The notes beneath the pieces are model-generated. The model had not been told where the DNA came from and did no database searches. It worked only from the letters and a program-made list of their open reading frames with translations. Of a stretch of 64,000 bases of DNA, positions 7,403 through 15,667 are shown one piece after another. Source of the DNA: Blastococcus sp. CPCC 205250. Its GTDB lineage: Bacteria; Actinomycetota; Actinomycetes; Mycobacteriales; Geodermatophilaceae. Numbering within the stretch: the first letter of the stretch is position 1; the number at the start of each line of letters is the position of its first letter. The position numbers and the translations under genes are program-made. The stretch spans positions 91,040-155,039 of the forward strand of contig NZ_JABGCG010000012.1 of assembly GCF_019799925.1 (NCBI RefSeq). The letters run 5' to 3'.

Positions 7403-9531
7403 CTCCGGCGGTAGCGGACCAGCCGGGCCGAGTTCCCGGCCACCGCGACCGACGAGGCGTTGTGCAGCACCGCGGCCAGCACCGGCGACAGCGCACCCCC
7501 CGCACCGAGCAGCAGCCCCACCCCGTTGACGGCGATGGACAGGGCGTAGTTCTGCCGCACCACCTGGAGCGTGCGGCCGCCGAGGTCGCGCAGGTCGAGC
7601 AGCCGCCGCAGGTCGTCGCCCACCAGCGCGACGTCGGCGGTCTCCACCGCGACGTCGGTGCCGGACAGGCCCATGGCGATGCCGACGTCCGCGGCGGCGA
7701 GCGCGGGGGCGTCGTTGGTGCCGTCGCCGACCATCGCGACGGTGTACCCGGCGGCCTGCAGAGCCGTGACGACGTCCTGCTTCTCGTCGGGCAGGACCTC
7801 GGCGCGCCACTCGTCGACGTCCAGGTGCGCGGCGACCGCGGCGGCGGTCGTGGCGTGGTCGCCGGTCAGCATCACGACCCGGCGGACACCGGCGGCGCGC
7901 AGCGCGGCCAGGACCTCGGCCGACTCGGCGCGGATCTCGTCCCGGAGGCTGACCAGGCCCACCAGCTCCCCGTCCACCGCGAGCAGCAGGGGGGTCTCGG
8001 TGGCGGCCCGCAGGTCGGCCAGCCAGGTCTGCGCCTCGGTGCCGACCTCGACCCCCTCCGCGGCCATGAGCGCCTCGCTGCCGAGCAGGAGCACCCGGCC
8101 GTCGGCCTGGGTCCGCATGCCCAGCCCGAGCAGCACCTCGCACTCCTCGTGCGGCGGGATGAAGACGTGCCGCTCCTCGGTGGAGCGGATGACCGCCTGC
8201 GCGAGCGGGTGCCGCGAGTGGACCTCCGAGCTCGCCGCGTACCCGAGGACCTGCTCGGGCTCCCAGGCGTCGGAGAACGACACGACGTTGGTCACCACCG
8301 GCCGGCCCAGGGTCAGGGTGCCGGTCTTGTCGAACACCACCGCGTCGACCCGGCCGGCCGCCTCCAGGTGGGCCCCGCCCTTGACCAGGACCCCGCGCGA
8401 GGCGCCGTTGCCGATCGCCGCGCTGACCGCGGTGGGCGTGGACAGGCCGACCGCACACGGGCAGGCGATCAGCAGCATGGTCATGGCCCGGCGCACGTCC
8501 CCGGTCACGGCCCAGGTGAGCCCGGCCAGCGCGAACGACGCGGGGACGAACCGGCGGGAGAACGAGTCGGCGACGGTCTGGATGGGCGCCCGGTCGTCCT
8601 GCGCGGCCTCGACCCGGGCGATGATCCGGCCGATGGTGGTGTCCGGTCCGGTGGCCGAGGCGCGGACGACGATCCGGCCGCGCAGGCTGACCGACCCGGC
8701 GTGCACCCGGGAGCCCGGGGTGACCGAGACCGGCAGGGGCTCGCCGGTGATCGCGGCCTGGTCGACGACCCCGCTGCCCTCGACCACCTCGCCGTCCACG
8801 GGGAGGACCTCCTGGTCGTGTGCGACGACCAGGTCGCCCACCCGCAGCCGGCCGACGTCCAGCCGCACCTCGCTGCCGTCCGGGAGCACGACCCAGGCGG
8901 CCGACGCCGTGCCGGCGAGCAGGTCGGAGATGGCCCGCCGGGTGCGCCGCAGGGTGAGCGACTGCAGCCACTCCCCGATGTTGAGCAGCCAGAGGACCGT
9001 GAGCGCGACGACGTTCTCGCGCAGCAGGAGGCTCGCCACCGTCGCCGCGGTCACCAGCGCGTCGGTGCCCGCCGTCCGCTTCCCGGCCAGGGCCCCGGCC
9101 GCGCCCTTCACGAAGGGGTAGCCGGTGAAGACCGTCAGGACGGTGGCCGCCGCGCGGCTGCGCCCGGCGAGCAGCGGCGGGCGGCCCAGGCCGTAGCGGC
9201 GCACCCCCAGCAGGACGAGGGCCGCGCCGCCGACGACGATCCGCACGAGCTCGCCGTTGGCGACGTCGGCCGAGCGCGGCGGCCGCGACACGGGAGCGTC
9301 GACCGGGACCTCGCCGGCGGCGGTCACCGCCGCCAGCACCGCCGTCCGGTCCGCGTCCGGGCCCAGCCACACGACGACGTGCGCGGTGACCGGGAACGCC
9401 TGCACGGCGAGGACGCCCGCGAGCTCGTCGAGGGCCTCCTCGGCGGCCACGGCCCGCGCGGCCGAGCCGGCCAGCTCCGGCACGGACAGCCGCACCCGGC
9501 CGCCGGCGTCGGAGACGACGGAGACCGGCAT
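7399..9531 (-). CDS. ctpC: CtpC-type heavy-metal P-type ATPase
   Basis: 710 aa P1B-ATPase with a ferredoxin-like N-terminal part lacking a CxxC metal site. It has an actuator motif ITGEP, a CPC metal site in the membrane (LLIACPCAVGLSTPTA), phosphorylation site DKTGTLT, SRHPLA nucleotide-binding motif and hinge GDGTNDAP. The CPC context and the upstream PacL-like gene match mycobacterial CtpC, described variously as a Zn exporter or Mn transporter. ATG at 9531 overlaps the PacL stop (ATGA). It is the last gene of an operon headed by a zinc-binding lipoprotein and a Zur-like box, which is unexpected if it is a pure zinc exporter. Confidence 0.9.
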   Translation of the reverse strand: MPVSVVSDAGGRVRLSVPELAGSAARAVAAEEALDELAGVLAVQAFPVTAHVVVWLGPDADRTAVLAAVTAAGEVPVDAPVSRPPRSADVANGELVRIVVGGAALVLLGVRRYGLGRPPLLAGRSRAAATVLTVFTGYPFVKGAAGALAGKRTAGTDALVTAATVASLLLRENVVALTVLWLLNIGEWLQSLTLRRTRRAISDLLAGTASAAWVVLPDGSEVRLDVGRLRVGDLVVAHDQEVLPVDGEVVEGSGVVDQAAITGEPLPVSVTPGSRVHAGSVSLRGRIVVRASATGPDTTIGRIIARVEAAQDDRAPIQTVADSFSRRFVPASFALAGLTWAVTGDVRRAMTMLLIACPCAVGLSTPTAVSAAIGNGASRGVLVKGGAHLEAAGRVDAVVFDKTGTLTLGRPVVTNVVSFSDAWEPEQVLGYAASSEVHSRHPLAQAVIRSTEERHVFIPPHEECEVLLGLGMRTQADGRVLLLGSEALMAAEGVEVGTEAQTWLADLRAATETPLLLAVDGELVGLVSLRDEIRAESAEVLAALRAAGVRRVVMLTGDHATTAAAVAAHLDVDEWRAEVLPDEKQDVVTALQAAGYTVAMVGDGTNDAPALAAADVGIAMGLSGTDVAVETADVALVGDDLRRLLDLRDLGGRTLQVVRQNYALSIAVNGVGLLLGAGGALSPVLAAVLHNASSVAVAGNSARLVRYRRS

Positions 9532-9845
9532 CAGTGCGTGTGCGTGTGTGCGTCCGAGCGGTCCGCCGGCGGCGGCGCGGTGTCCCCGAGGTCGGCGTAG
9601 GCCTGGGCGCGGACGTCACCGGCCGCCAGCCGGAGCCGCTCGACGGCGACCCCGGCCCGCCGGGCGGCGACGATCCCCCAGCGCGTGGCACCGACGGCGG
9701 CCTTGCGCGGCAGCGAGCCCGGCTCGCCCCGCTCGGCGGCGCGGACGACGATCACGCCGGCCACGCCGCTGGCGACGGCACCGGCCGCACGACCGAGCAG
9801 GCGACCGCCCCCACGGGTCCGGGTCGACTCCTGCTTCTCCGACAC
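9531..9845 (-). CDS. PacL-like (DUF1490) P-ATPase-associated metallochaperone
   Basis: 104 aa. A hydrophobic helix lies at about 19-37 (GAVASGVAGVIVVRAA), followed by a basic linker and a C-terminal metal-binding tail ending SDAHTHTH. Mycobacterial PacL proteins have the same layout, with an Asp/His C-terminal motif, and act as chaperones for CtpC-type ATPases. GTG at 9845 has GGAGGAG just upstream; the stop overlaps the ctpC start. Placement directly before a CtpC-type gene supports the assignment. Confidence 0.9.
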   Translation of the reverse strand: MSEKQESTRTRGGGRLLGRAAGAVASGVAGVIVVRAAERGEPGSLPRKAAVGATRWGIVAARRAGVAVERLRLAAGDVRAQAYADLGDTAPPPADRSDAHTHTH

Positions 9846-9871
9846 GGTTCTCCTCCTGGTCGCCGACGAGG

Positions 9872-10876
9872 TCAGCTCTGCTGCTGCAGAGCGGCAGACA
9901 GCGCCTGCAGCTGGGCCAGCTGCCAGTCGACGAACGACAGACCGTCCTCCGGGACGGACTCGGTCACCTCGACGACCGGCACCCCGGCCTCCTCCGCGGC
10001 GGCGCGCAGCTGCTCGGGGACCCCGCCCTCGGTCTGGGCGTTGTAGACGAGGACGTCGATCCCCCCGCCGCGCAGCGCCTCCTCGAACTCGGCGACGTCG
10101 CCGGGGGCGGGGTCGGTCTCGTTGCTGGCCGACTCGCGGTAGCCCTCGGGGGTGGCGTCGGTGAGGCCGATGGCCTCGGCCATGTGGTCGAACACCGACT
10201 CGGTGGCGGCGTAGGTCCGGTCCCCGGCAGCGGTCCGCAGGGTCTCGATCTCCGCCAGGTAGGGCTCGAGCTCCTGCTCCCAGGCGGTGGCGCGCTCGGC
10301 GAAGTGGTCGGCCGCGTCGGGCGAGAGCTCGCCGAGCTCGGCGGTGATGGCCTCGGCGGACTGCTGGACGGAGTCCGGGGAGTACCAGATGTGCGGGTCG
10401 ACGCCGCCGTGGCCGTGCTCCTCGCCCCCGGCCTCCTCCTCGGCGTGCTCCTCGCCCTCCTCCTCGGCGTGCTCCTCGCTCTCGACGCCGACCACCTCGG
10501 CGAGGTCCAGCACGACCGGGGCGGGGTCGACGTTGCCGGCCGCGTCGGCGGCCCAGTGGTCGTAGTCGGCGCCGTTGAGCACGACGAGATCGGCCTCCTC
10601 GAAGGCCGCGATGTCGCCGGTCGTGGGCTCGAAGTCGTGCGGGTCGACGGCGACCGAGTCGATCACCGTGGTCACCGACGCGCAGTCACCGCCCAGGGCC
10701 TCGACGACGTCGCCCCACTGCCCGACCGAGACGACCACGTCGACCACCGCACCGGGGCAGGCCTCGGCGTCCCCGGAACTGGTGGTGGGCCCGCCGTCGT
10801 CGCTCCCGCAGGCGGAGAGGACGAGGGCACCGGCAGCGGCCAGGGCGAGGGGGGCGGAACGGGTACGGCAGCGCAT
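9872..10876 (-). CDS. znuA: ZnuA-like zinc substrate-binding lipoprotein with His/Glu-rich loop
   Basis: 334 aa lipoprotein (LSAC, Cys23) of the cluster A-1 family. DPHDFEPTTGD supplies one ligand His, and an acidic His loop (about 132-157, containing HAEEEGEEHAEEE and HGHGG) precedes VDPHIWYSP. The loop is typical of zinc-specific members. No permease or ATPase genes adjoin it; it precedes PacL and CtpC-like genes with a 26-nt gap. It may feed AztB/AztA in trans or act with CtpC. I chose ATG 10876 (GAGG 6 nt upstream); a GTG at 10888 in the same frame is possible. Confidence 0.88.
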   Translation of the reverse strand: MRCRTRSAPLALAAAGALVLSACGSDDGGPTTSSGDAEACPGAVVDVVVSVGQWGDVVEALGGDCASVTTVIDSVAVDPHDFEPTTGDIAAFEEADLVVLNGADYDHWAADAAGNVDPAPVVLDLAEVVGVESEEHAEEEGEEHAEEEAGGEEHGHGGVDPHIWYSPDSVQQSAEAITAELGELSPDAADHFAERATAWEQELEPYLAEIETLRTAAGDRTYAATESVFDHMAEAIGLTDATPEGYRESASNETDPAPGDVAEFEEALRGGGIDVLVYNAQTEGGVPEQLRAAAEEAGVPVVEVTESVPEDGLSFVDWQLAQLQALSAALQQQS

Positions 10877-10897
10877 CGGGGTCCTCACGCGGGAGCG

Positions 10898-10914
10898 GTA
10901 ATGATTCTCGGTCC
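10898..10914 (-). promoter_or_regulatory. Zur-like box upstream of the zinc lipoprotein-pacL-ctpC operon
   Basis: GTAATGATTCTCGGTCC shares the AATGATTCTC core of the boxes at 3616 and 6674; the right arm is weaker. It lies about 22 nt upstream of the ATG at 10876. A poor -10 (TACCGC) follows on the minus strand. Confidence 0.7.
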
Positions 10915-10969
10915 CATGATGCACGGGGACGCCGGCCCTGTGCACACCGCCCCTGGTCCGGCGTCGCCG

Positions 10970-11365
10970 TCAGTCCTCCGGCGACCCGGCGAGCGCGCGC
11001 TCCACGGCCGCCTCGTCGTCGTCCCAGCCGAGGTGGCCGGCCCGGCCCCGCTGGGCGACCTGTCCGTCGACCCAGCGCCGGTGCGCCTCCCACGCGGACT
11101 GCCGGGTGGCCCCGAGCGCCCGGCCGACCTCCGCCCACGACGCACCACGCTCGCGCGCCGTCCGGACCGTCAGCTGCCGCCCCTGTGCGGCCTTGCGGGC
11201 GATGACCTCGCCGAGGGCCAGGAGCTCCAGGGCCTCCGTGCGGTCGAGCGGCACCGGCCCCGCCGGGTCGTCGGGGTCGGCGAGCGAGTCCCGCAGCCGG
11301 AGGTCGTCGTACCGCCGGACGGCGGTCGCCAGGGTGTGTGCGCGGATCAGCTCGTCGACGTCCAT
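10970..11365 (-). CDS. Small putative DNA-binding protein with helix-turn-helix-like segment
   Basis: 131 aa, soluble. The central segment ARERGASWAEVGRALGATRQSAWEAHRRW (two parts, about 77-105) looks like a helix-turn-helix. The N-terminal part is acidic and Leu/Ala-rich. No enzyme domain is visible. A consensus TTGACA -35 and two palindromes precede the ATG at 11365, suggesting autoregulation. The target is not known. Confidence 0.72.
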   Translation of the reverse strand: MDVDELIRAHTLATAVRRYDDLRLRDSLADPDDPAGPVPLDRTEALELLALGEVIARKAAQGRQLTVRTARERGASWAEVGRALGATRQSAWEAHRRWVDGQVAQRGRAGHLGWDDDEAAVERALAGSPED

Positions 11366-11370
11366 GACCC

Positions 11371-11410
11371 AGCGTCCGTCAGGGTGCCCTGACTGTCAAG
11401 GTGGCCTGAC
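11371..11410 (-). promoter_or_regulatory. Promoter with paired palindromic operators for the 131-aa HTH-like gene
   Basis: On the minus strand TTGACA (11399-11394) is followed by a 17-nt spacer that includes the perfect palindrome GTCAGGG-CA-CCCTGAC (11378-11393), then a weak -10 GACGCT and ATG after 5 nt. A second imperfect copy of the palindrome lies at 11395-11410, 17 bp away. Confidence 0.65.
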
Positions 11411-11419
11411 GGCCGCCCC

Positions 11420-13039
11420 TCACCGGGCGCGGACCACCCGGGTCTCGTCGAAGACCGGCTCGGCCGACTCGTAGACCCGCCCGTCGGCGCCGAACACCAG
11501 GAACCGGTCGAAGGAGCGGGCGAACCAGCGGTCGTGGGTCACCGCCAGCACGGTTCCGTCGAAGGCGGCCAGCGCCTCCTCCAGGGACTCGGCCGACAGC
11601 ACGTCGAGGTTGTCGGTCGGCTCGTCGAGCAGCAGCAGGGTGGCGCCGGACAGCTCCAGCATGAGCACCTGGAACCGGGCCTGCTGCCCGCCCGACAGGG
11701 TGCGGAACGGCTGGTCACCGGAGTCGGCGAGGCCGTACCGGCGCAGCGCGGCCATCGCCCGCCCCCGGTCGACGCCCGGCCGCCCGGGCTCGCCGTGCCA
11801 CAGCAGGTCCACCGGCGTGCGGTCCAGCCACTCGGGGTGGGCGTGGGTCTGGGCGAACAGCCCGGGGACGACGCGCGCGCCCAGCCGCCAGGAGCCGGTG
11901 TGGGCCACCTGCTGGCCGGCGAGCAGCCGCAGGAAGTGCGACTTGCCCGCGCCGTTGGCCCCCAGCACACCGACCCGGTCGCCGTAGAAGACCTCGACGT
12001 CGAAGGGCTGCATCAGGCCGGTCAGCTCCAGCTGCTCGACCACGACCGCCCGGACCCCGGTGCGCCCGCCGCGCAGCCGCATCGACACCTCCTGCTGGCG
12101 GGGCGGCTCCGGCGGCGGGCCGGCCGCCTCGAACTTCGCCAGCCGGGTCTGCATCGCGTGGTACGTCGACGTCATCGCCGGGGAGTTCTTGGCCTGCTGC
12201 TGCAGCGTCCGCACCAGGTCGACCAGCCGCTGGTGCTCCTCGTCCCAGCGGCGGCGCAGCTCCGCCTGCCGCTCGTGCCGGCTCGACCGCGCCTCGTGGT
12301 AGCTGACGAAGCCGCCGCCGTGCACCCACGCCGTCCCGCCCTCGACGGTGACCACGCGGTCGGCGACCCGGTTGAGCAGCTCGCGGTCGTGGCTGACGAA
12401 CAGCACGGTCTTGCGGGTGTCGAGCAGCCGCTCCTCCAGCCACCGCTTCCCGGGGACGTCGAGGTAGTTGTCCGGCTCGTCGAGCAGGAGCACCTGGTCC
12501 GGCCCGCGCAGCAGCGCCTCCAGGGCCAGCCGCTTCTGCTCGCCACCGCTGAGGGTGGACAGCTCCCGGTACTTGCAGCCGTCGTACGGGATGCCCAGCG
12601 CCGCCACGGTGACGGTGTCCCAGGTGACCTCGGTGTCGTACCCGCCGACGTCGCCCCAGTGCGCCAGCGCCGTGGCGTAGGCCATCTGCGTCGGCTCGTC
12701 GTCGGCCTCCATGAGCGCGAGCTCCGCGGCCTCGACGGCCTCCCAGGCAGCGCGGACGGCAGGCGGCGACAGGTCGACGAGGAAGCGCTGCACCGTCGTG
12801 TCGTCGCGCACCGAGCCGATGAACTGGCGCATGACGCCGAGCCCGCCGGTCCGGGCCACCGAGCCGGCCTCGGGGACGAGGTCGCCGCTGATGATCCGCA
12901 GCAGCGTGGTCTTGCCGGCCCCGTTCTCGCCGACCAGCGCGGCCCGGGCGCCCTCCCCGATCCGGAACGACACGTCGTCCAGCAGCACCCGACCGTCCGG
13001 CAGCGTGTGCCGGACCCCGCTCACGTCGACGTAACCCAC
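11420..13039 (-). CDS. ABC-F family ATPase (ribosome-associated or resistance-type)
   Basis: 539 aa with two ABC domains and no membrane segment. Walker A GENGAGKTT and GANGAGKSH, signatures TLSGGEQKR and TLSGGQQAR, Walker B LLLDEPDNYLD and LLLDEPTDNLD. A charged linker near the middle (RHERQAELRRRWDEEHQRL) marks the ABC-F class, which acts on ribosomes in translation regulation or antibiotic protection. GTG at 13039 is preferred because an upstream extension would overlap the next gene. Substrate or antibiotic cannot be told from sequence. Confidence 0.9.
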   Translation of the reverse strand: MGYVDVSGVRHTLPDGRVLLDDVSFRIGEGARAALVGENGAGKTTLLRIISGDLVPEAGSVARTGGLGVMRQFIGSVRDDTTVQRFLVDLSPPAVRAAWEAVEAAELALMEADDEPTQMAYATALAHWGDVGGYDTEVTWDTVTVAALGIPYDGCKYRELSTLSGGEQKRLALEALLRGPDQVLLLDEPDNYLDVPGKRWLEERLLDTRKTVLFVSHDRELLNRVADRVVTVEGGTAWVHGGGFVSYHEARSSRHERQAELRRRWDEEHQRLVDLVRTLQQQAKNSPAMTSTYHAMQTRLAKFEAAGPPPEPPRQQEVSMRLRGGRTGVRAVVVEQLELTGLMQPFDVEVFYGDRVGVLGANGAGKSHFLRLLAGQQVAHTGSWRLGARVVPGLFAQTHAHPEWLDRTPVDLLWHGEPGRPGVDRGRAMAALRRYGLADSGDQPFRTLSGGQQARFQVLMLELSGATLLLLDEPTDNLDVLSAESLEEALAAFDGTVLAVTHDRWFARSFDRFLVFGADGRVYESAEPVFDETRVVRAR

Positions 13040-13071
13040 CCCGACAGTCTCCGGACTCGGACAACTCCGTT

Positions 13072-14055
13072 TCAGGCGGTCCGGAGGACGACCTTGCCCA
13101 GCGCCCGGCGCTGCTCCAGGTCGGCGTGCGCGCGGGCGGCCTCGGCCAGCGGGTACGCGGTGACCAGCGGCCGCCACCGGCCCGACGCCACCCGGTCCAG
13201 GGCCCGCGCGGCCAGGCCGGGGATCCCGCCGGGCAGCGCGGTCATCCGCGGCCCCAACGACCAGCCGGCGGTGATCCCGAGGCGGACGACGTCACCGGTG
13301 TCGAACCGCGTCGGGCTGCCCGCCGAGTAGCCGAACAGCACCAGCCGCCCACCGGGGCGCAGCAGCTCGAGGGCGCACCGGCCCACCGCCCCGCCGACGC
13401 CGTCGTAGACGAGCGTGACGCCGCCGACGGCGTCCCGGACCCGGCCGTCCCAGCCGGCCTCGCCGTAGTCGACGACGAGGTCGGCACCGAGCTCGGCCAG
13501 CTGCCCGGTGCGCTCGTCCCCGCGGGCGGCGGCCACGACGGTGGCACCGCGCTCCCGGGCCGCCTGCACCAGCAGCCACCCCATCCCGCCGGCCGCCGAC
13601 GGGACGAGGACGACGTCATCGGCCGACGGCGGCTCCAGCTCCAGCACGCCCAGCGCGGTGCGCCCGGTGCCCACGGCGGCGACCGCGTCCCCCGCCGTCA
13701 CCTGCTCCGGGACGACGAACAGCTGGCCGTCGACGGCGGTGACGGCCTGCTCGGCGTAGCCGCCGGGGACCGGCCCGAGGTGGGCCACGACCCGCCGCCC
13801 GAGCCAGGCCGGGTCGACGCCGTCGCCGAGGTCGTCGACGACGCCGGCGACCTCTCGGCCGGGGACCGTCGGCAGCTCCGGCAGCGGCAGGGACACCGGT
13901 CCCGGGTCGCCGCGGCGCAGGGTGGTGTCGACCAGGTGGACCCCGGCGGCCTCGACCGCGATGCGGACCTCTCCCGGCGCGGGGACCAGGTCGGGCAGCT
14001 CGTCGAGGACCAGGCGGTCGGGGGTGCCGAACTCGTGCAGTCGGATCGCTCGCAT
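13072..14055 (-). CDS. Zinc-binding-type alcohol dehydrogenase / quinone oxidoreductase (MDR family)
   Basis: 327 aa. GroES-like N-terminal domain with PGREVAGVV and a Rossmann domain with AAGGMGWLLVQAARERG, then VYDGVGG. Catalytic zinc ligands of classical alcohol dehydrogenases are absent, so it resembles NADPH:quinone reductases (QOR type). ATG at 14055. It starts 33 nt upstream of the ABC-F start and may share its transcript. The substrate is unknown. Confidence 0.85.
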   Translation of the reverse strand: MRAIRLHEFGTPDRLVLDELPDLVPAPGEVRIAVEAAGVHLVDTTLRRGDPGPVSLPLPELPTVPGREVAGVVDDLGDGVDPAWLGRRVVAHLGPVPGGYAEQAVTAVDGQLFVVPEQVTAGDAVAAVGTGRTALGVLELEPPSADDVVLVPSAAGGMGWLLVQAARERGATVVAAARGDERTGQLAELGADLVVDYGEAGWDGRVRDAVGGVTLVYDGVGGAVGRCALELLRPGGRLVLFGYSAGSPTRFDTGDVVRLGITAGWSLGPRMTALPGGIPGLAARALDRVASGRWRPLVTAYPLAEAARAHADLEQRRALGKVVLRTA

Positions 14056-14089
14056 GTGCGGGAGGCAACCGCCTCACGCGCACTCGAGG

Positions 14090-14311
14090 TCAAGCGGAGC
14101 GGTCCTCCGACTGCAGCCGGGCGCGCGCGAGCCGCTCCACGAGCTCGGGCAGCGCGGTCGCGGGCACGCCGCTGAGGTCGCGGCGGCAGCTGCGGACGAC
14201 GGTGCCGATCACCTGCGGGCGCAGCCGGGTCCGGAACTCCGCCGTCAGCCGCACGACCGCCTGGTCGATCGCGGCGTCGTCGTCCGGCGTCCTGGTCAGC
14301 GCCTGGGTCAT
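14090..14311 (-). CDS. Small three-helix-bundle-type actinobacterial protein
   Basis: 73 aa. The sequence has amphipathic helices (AIDQAVVRLTAEFR, RPQVIGTVVRSC, LPELVERLARARL), like a small actinobacterial family often annotated as a three-helix bundle dimerisation protein. ATG at 14311 is preceded by GAGAGGACGAACGG, including an AGAGGA Shine-Dalgarno. No motif suggests an enzyme. The 123 nt between it and the next gene hold nothing else recognisable. Confidence 0.7.
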   Translation of the reverse strand: MTQALTRTPDDDAAIDQAVVRLTAEFRTRLRPQVIGTVVRSCRRDLSGVPATALPELVERLARARLQSEDRSA

Positions 14312-14434
14312 CCGTTCGTCCTCTCCCCCTCTGGTGCGCCGGGCCGATCCCCCCGACCGGCGCTCGCACACGGTGCCTCGCCCGGCCCCCGGACCACTAG
14401 GGACCAAGGGCCCCTGCGCAGGTCAGAGCGCGCG

Positions 14435-14866
14435 TCAGGAGGTGTGGTAGGCGTTGGTGCCCTCGCGGGTCGCGGCGAGTGCGTCGCGCACGAGGGCGGC
14501 GAGCTCCCCGGCGTCGACCCGGTCCAGCGAGGTGAACCGGACGCAGCTCCTGCCGCAGGAGACCCGCCCGAGCCGCTGCGCCCGGGCCTCGGCGAGGTAC
14601 TCGCCGTCGACGACCGCGCACACGTACAGCGACAGGTGCCGCTTCTGCGCGGCGAGGGCGACCAGCGGCCAGGTGGTGGCCACCTTGGCCGAGCGTGGCT
14701 TGTAGGGCATCAGCCCGTACCCGAGCATCCGGCCGCTGCCGGCCGCCACCAGCTGGCGGTCGATGCCGGGTGCCGCGGCGGTCACCAGCGCGTCGACCCG
14801 GCGGAGCTCCGCCTCGCGCTCCGCGGCTCCGGCGAACCAGGCCTCGATCTCCTCCGGCGCGGTCAT
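14435..14866 (-). CDS. DUF1801-like protein
   Basis: 143 aa. Resembles DUF1801/YdhG-type proteins: LMPYKPRSAKVATTW, then AAQKRHLSLYVCAV and a C-terminal SCVRFTSLDRVDAGELAALV segment. Function in the family is not established. ATG 14866 follows a 40-aa membrane peptide gene by 10 nt, suggesting co-transcription. Confidence 0.8.
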   Translation of the reverse strand: MTAPEEIEAWFAGAAEREAELRRVDALVTAAAPGIDRQLVAAGSGRMLGYGLMPYKPRSAKVATTWPLVALAAQKRHLSLYVCAVVDGEYLAEARAQRLGRVSCGRSCVRFTSLDRVDAGELAALVRDALAATREGTNAYHTS

Positions 14867-14876
14867 GGCGGCTCCC

Positions 14877-15002
14877 TCAGCCGAGCACCAGGGACAGTGC
14901 CGTGGCGACCGCGGCCAGGACCATCGCCAGCACGACGACGGCCGCCACGAGCCGCCGGCGCCGCTCGGCGTCCGGCCCGCCGGCACCACCCATCCCCATC
15001 AC
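14877..15002 (-). CDS. Short single-pass membrane peptide, leaderless
   Basis: 41 codons: a short basic N terminus (DAERRRR) followed by one hydrophobic helix of about 22 residues and ending SLVLG. GTG at 15002 is 7 nt after a TAGCGT -10 box (15015-15010); ATGs at 14999 and 14993 are in frame. The protein resembles many small actinobacterial membrane peptides of unknown role. Codon use is biased like a real gene. Confidence 0.6.
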   Translation of the reverse strand: MMGMGGAGGPDAERRRRLVAAVVVLAMVLAAVATALSLVLG

Positions 15003-15012
15003 GAGCCGAACG

Positions 15013-15603
15013 CTACCGCCGGGCACCGACGGGCCGGCGTCCCCAGAGCACGGTGTCCAGCGCGGCGCCGGCCGGCGTCTGCCGGGTCACCCGGGCCAGC
15101 CGGTCGACCTCGAGCAGGGCCGCGACGGGCGCGAGCCGCTCGACGCCGTGCAGGATCGCCGGCTCCTGCGGCCCGCCCACCCCGTGCTCGACGTTGTCGA
15201 CGTCGTGGCCGACCACCAGCAGCCGGCCGCCCGGGCGCAGCCAGCCGACCGCGCGCGCCAGCAGGTCCTCGAGGTCCGGCGGCGGCAGGTGCAGGTAGGC
15301 GACGAGGACGAGGTCCACCGGCGCCCCGGGCCCGGACCAGTCCAGGACGTCGGCGGTCACCCACTCGACGCGCTCGGCGCCCGGGCGCTCCCGGCCGCGG
15401 GCCAGACCGGCCGCGGAGAAGTCGACGGCGGTCACCTCCCACCCGCGACCGGCCAGCCACAGCGCGTGCCGCCCCTCGCCCGCGGCCAGGTCCACGGCGC
15501 TGCCCGGCGGGACGTCCGCGAGCAGCTCGGCGACCAGCGCGTTCGGGTCCCCCGACCACTGCTGGCGCTCGGCGTAGCGGTCGTCCCAGGCCTGCGCGTC
15601 CAC
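15013..15603 (-). CDS. Class I SAM-dependent methyltransferase
   Basis: 196 aa. Motif I VDLAAGEGRHALWLA near 40-55, acidic VDFSAAGL, and motif IV-like LVAYLHLPP. The layout resembles TehB/UbiE-like small-molecule methyltransferases. The GTG at 15603 lies 7 nt after a CAGGAT -10 element, so it is probably leaderless; longer frames to 15867 run into the divergent acetyltransferase. Substrate unknown. Confidence 0.85.
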   Translation of the reverse strand: MDAQAWDDRYAERQQWSGDPNALVAELLADVPPGSAVDLAAGEGRHALWLAGRGWEVTAVDFSAAGLARGRERPGAERVEWVTADVLDWSGPGAPVDLVLVAYLHLPPPDLEDLLARAVGWLRPGGRLLVVGHDVDNVEHGVGGPQEPAILHGVERLAPVAALLEVDRLARVTRQTPAGAALDTVLWGRRPVGARR

Positions 15604-15667
15604 GCCACCGATCCTGGCAGGCCGGCTCCGCGGTGCGCCCCGCCGCGGCCCACGGCAGGGTGGCGGC

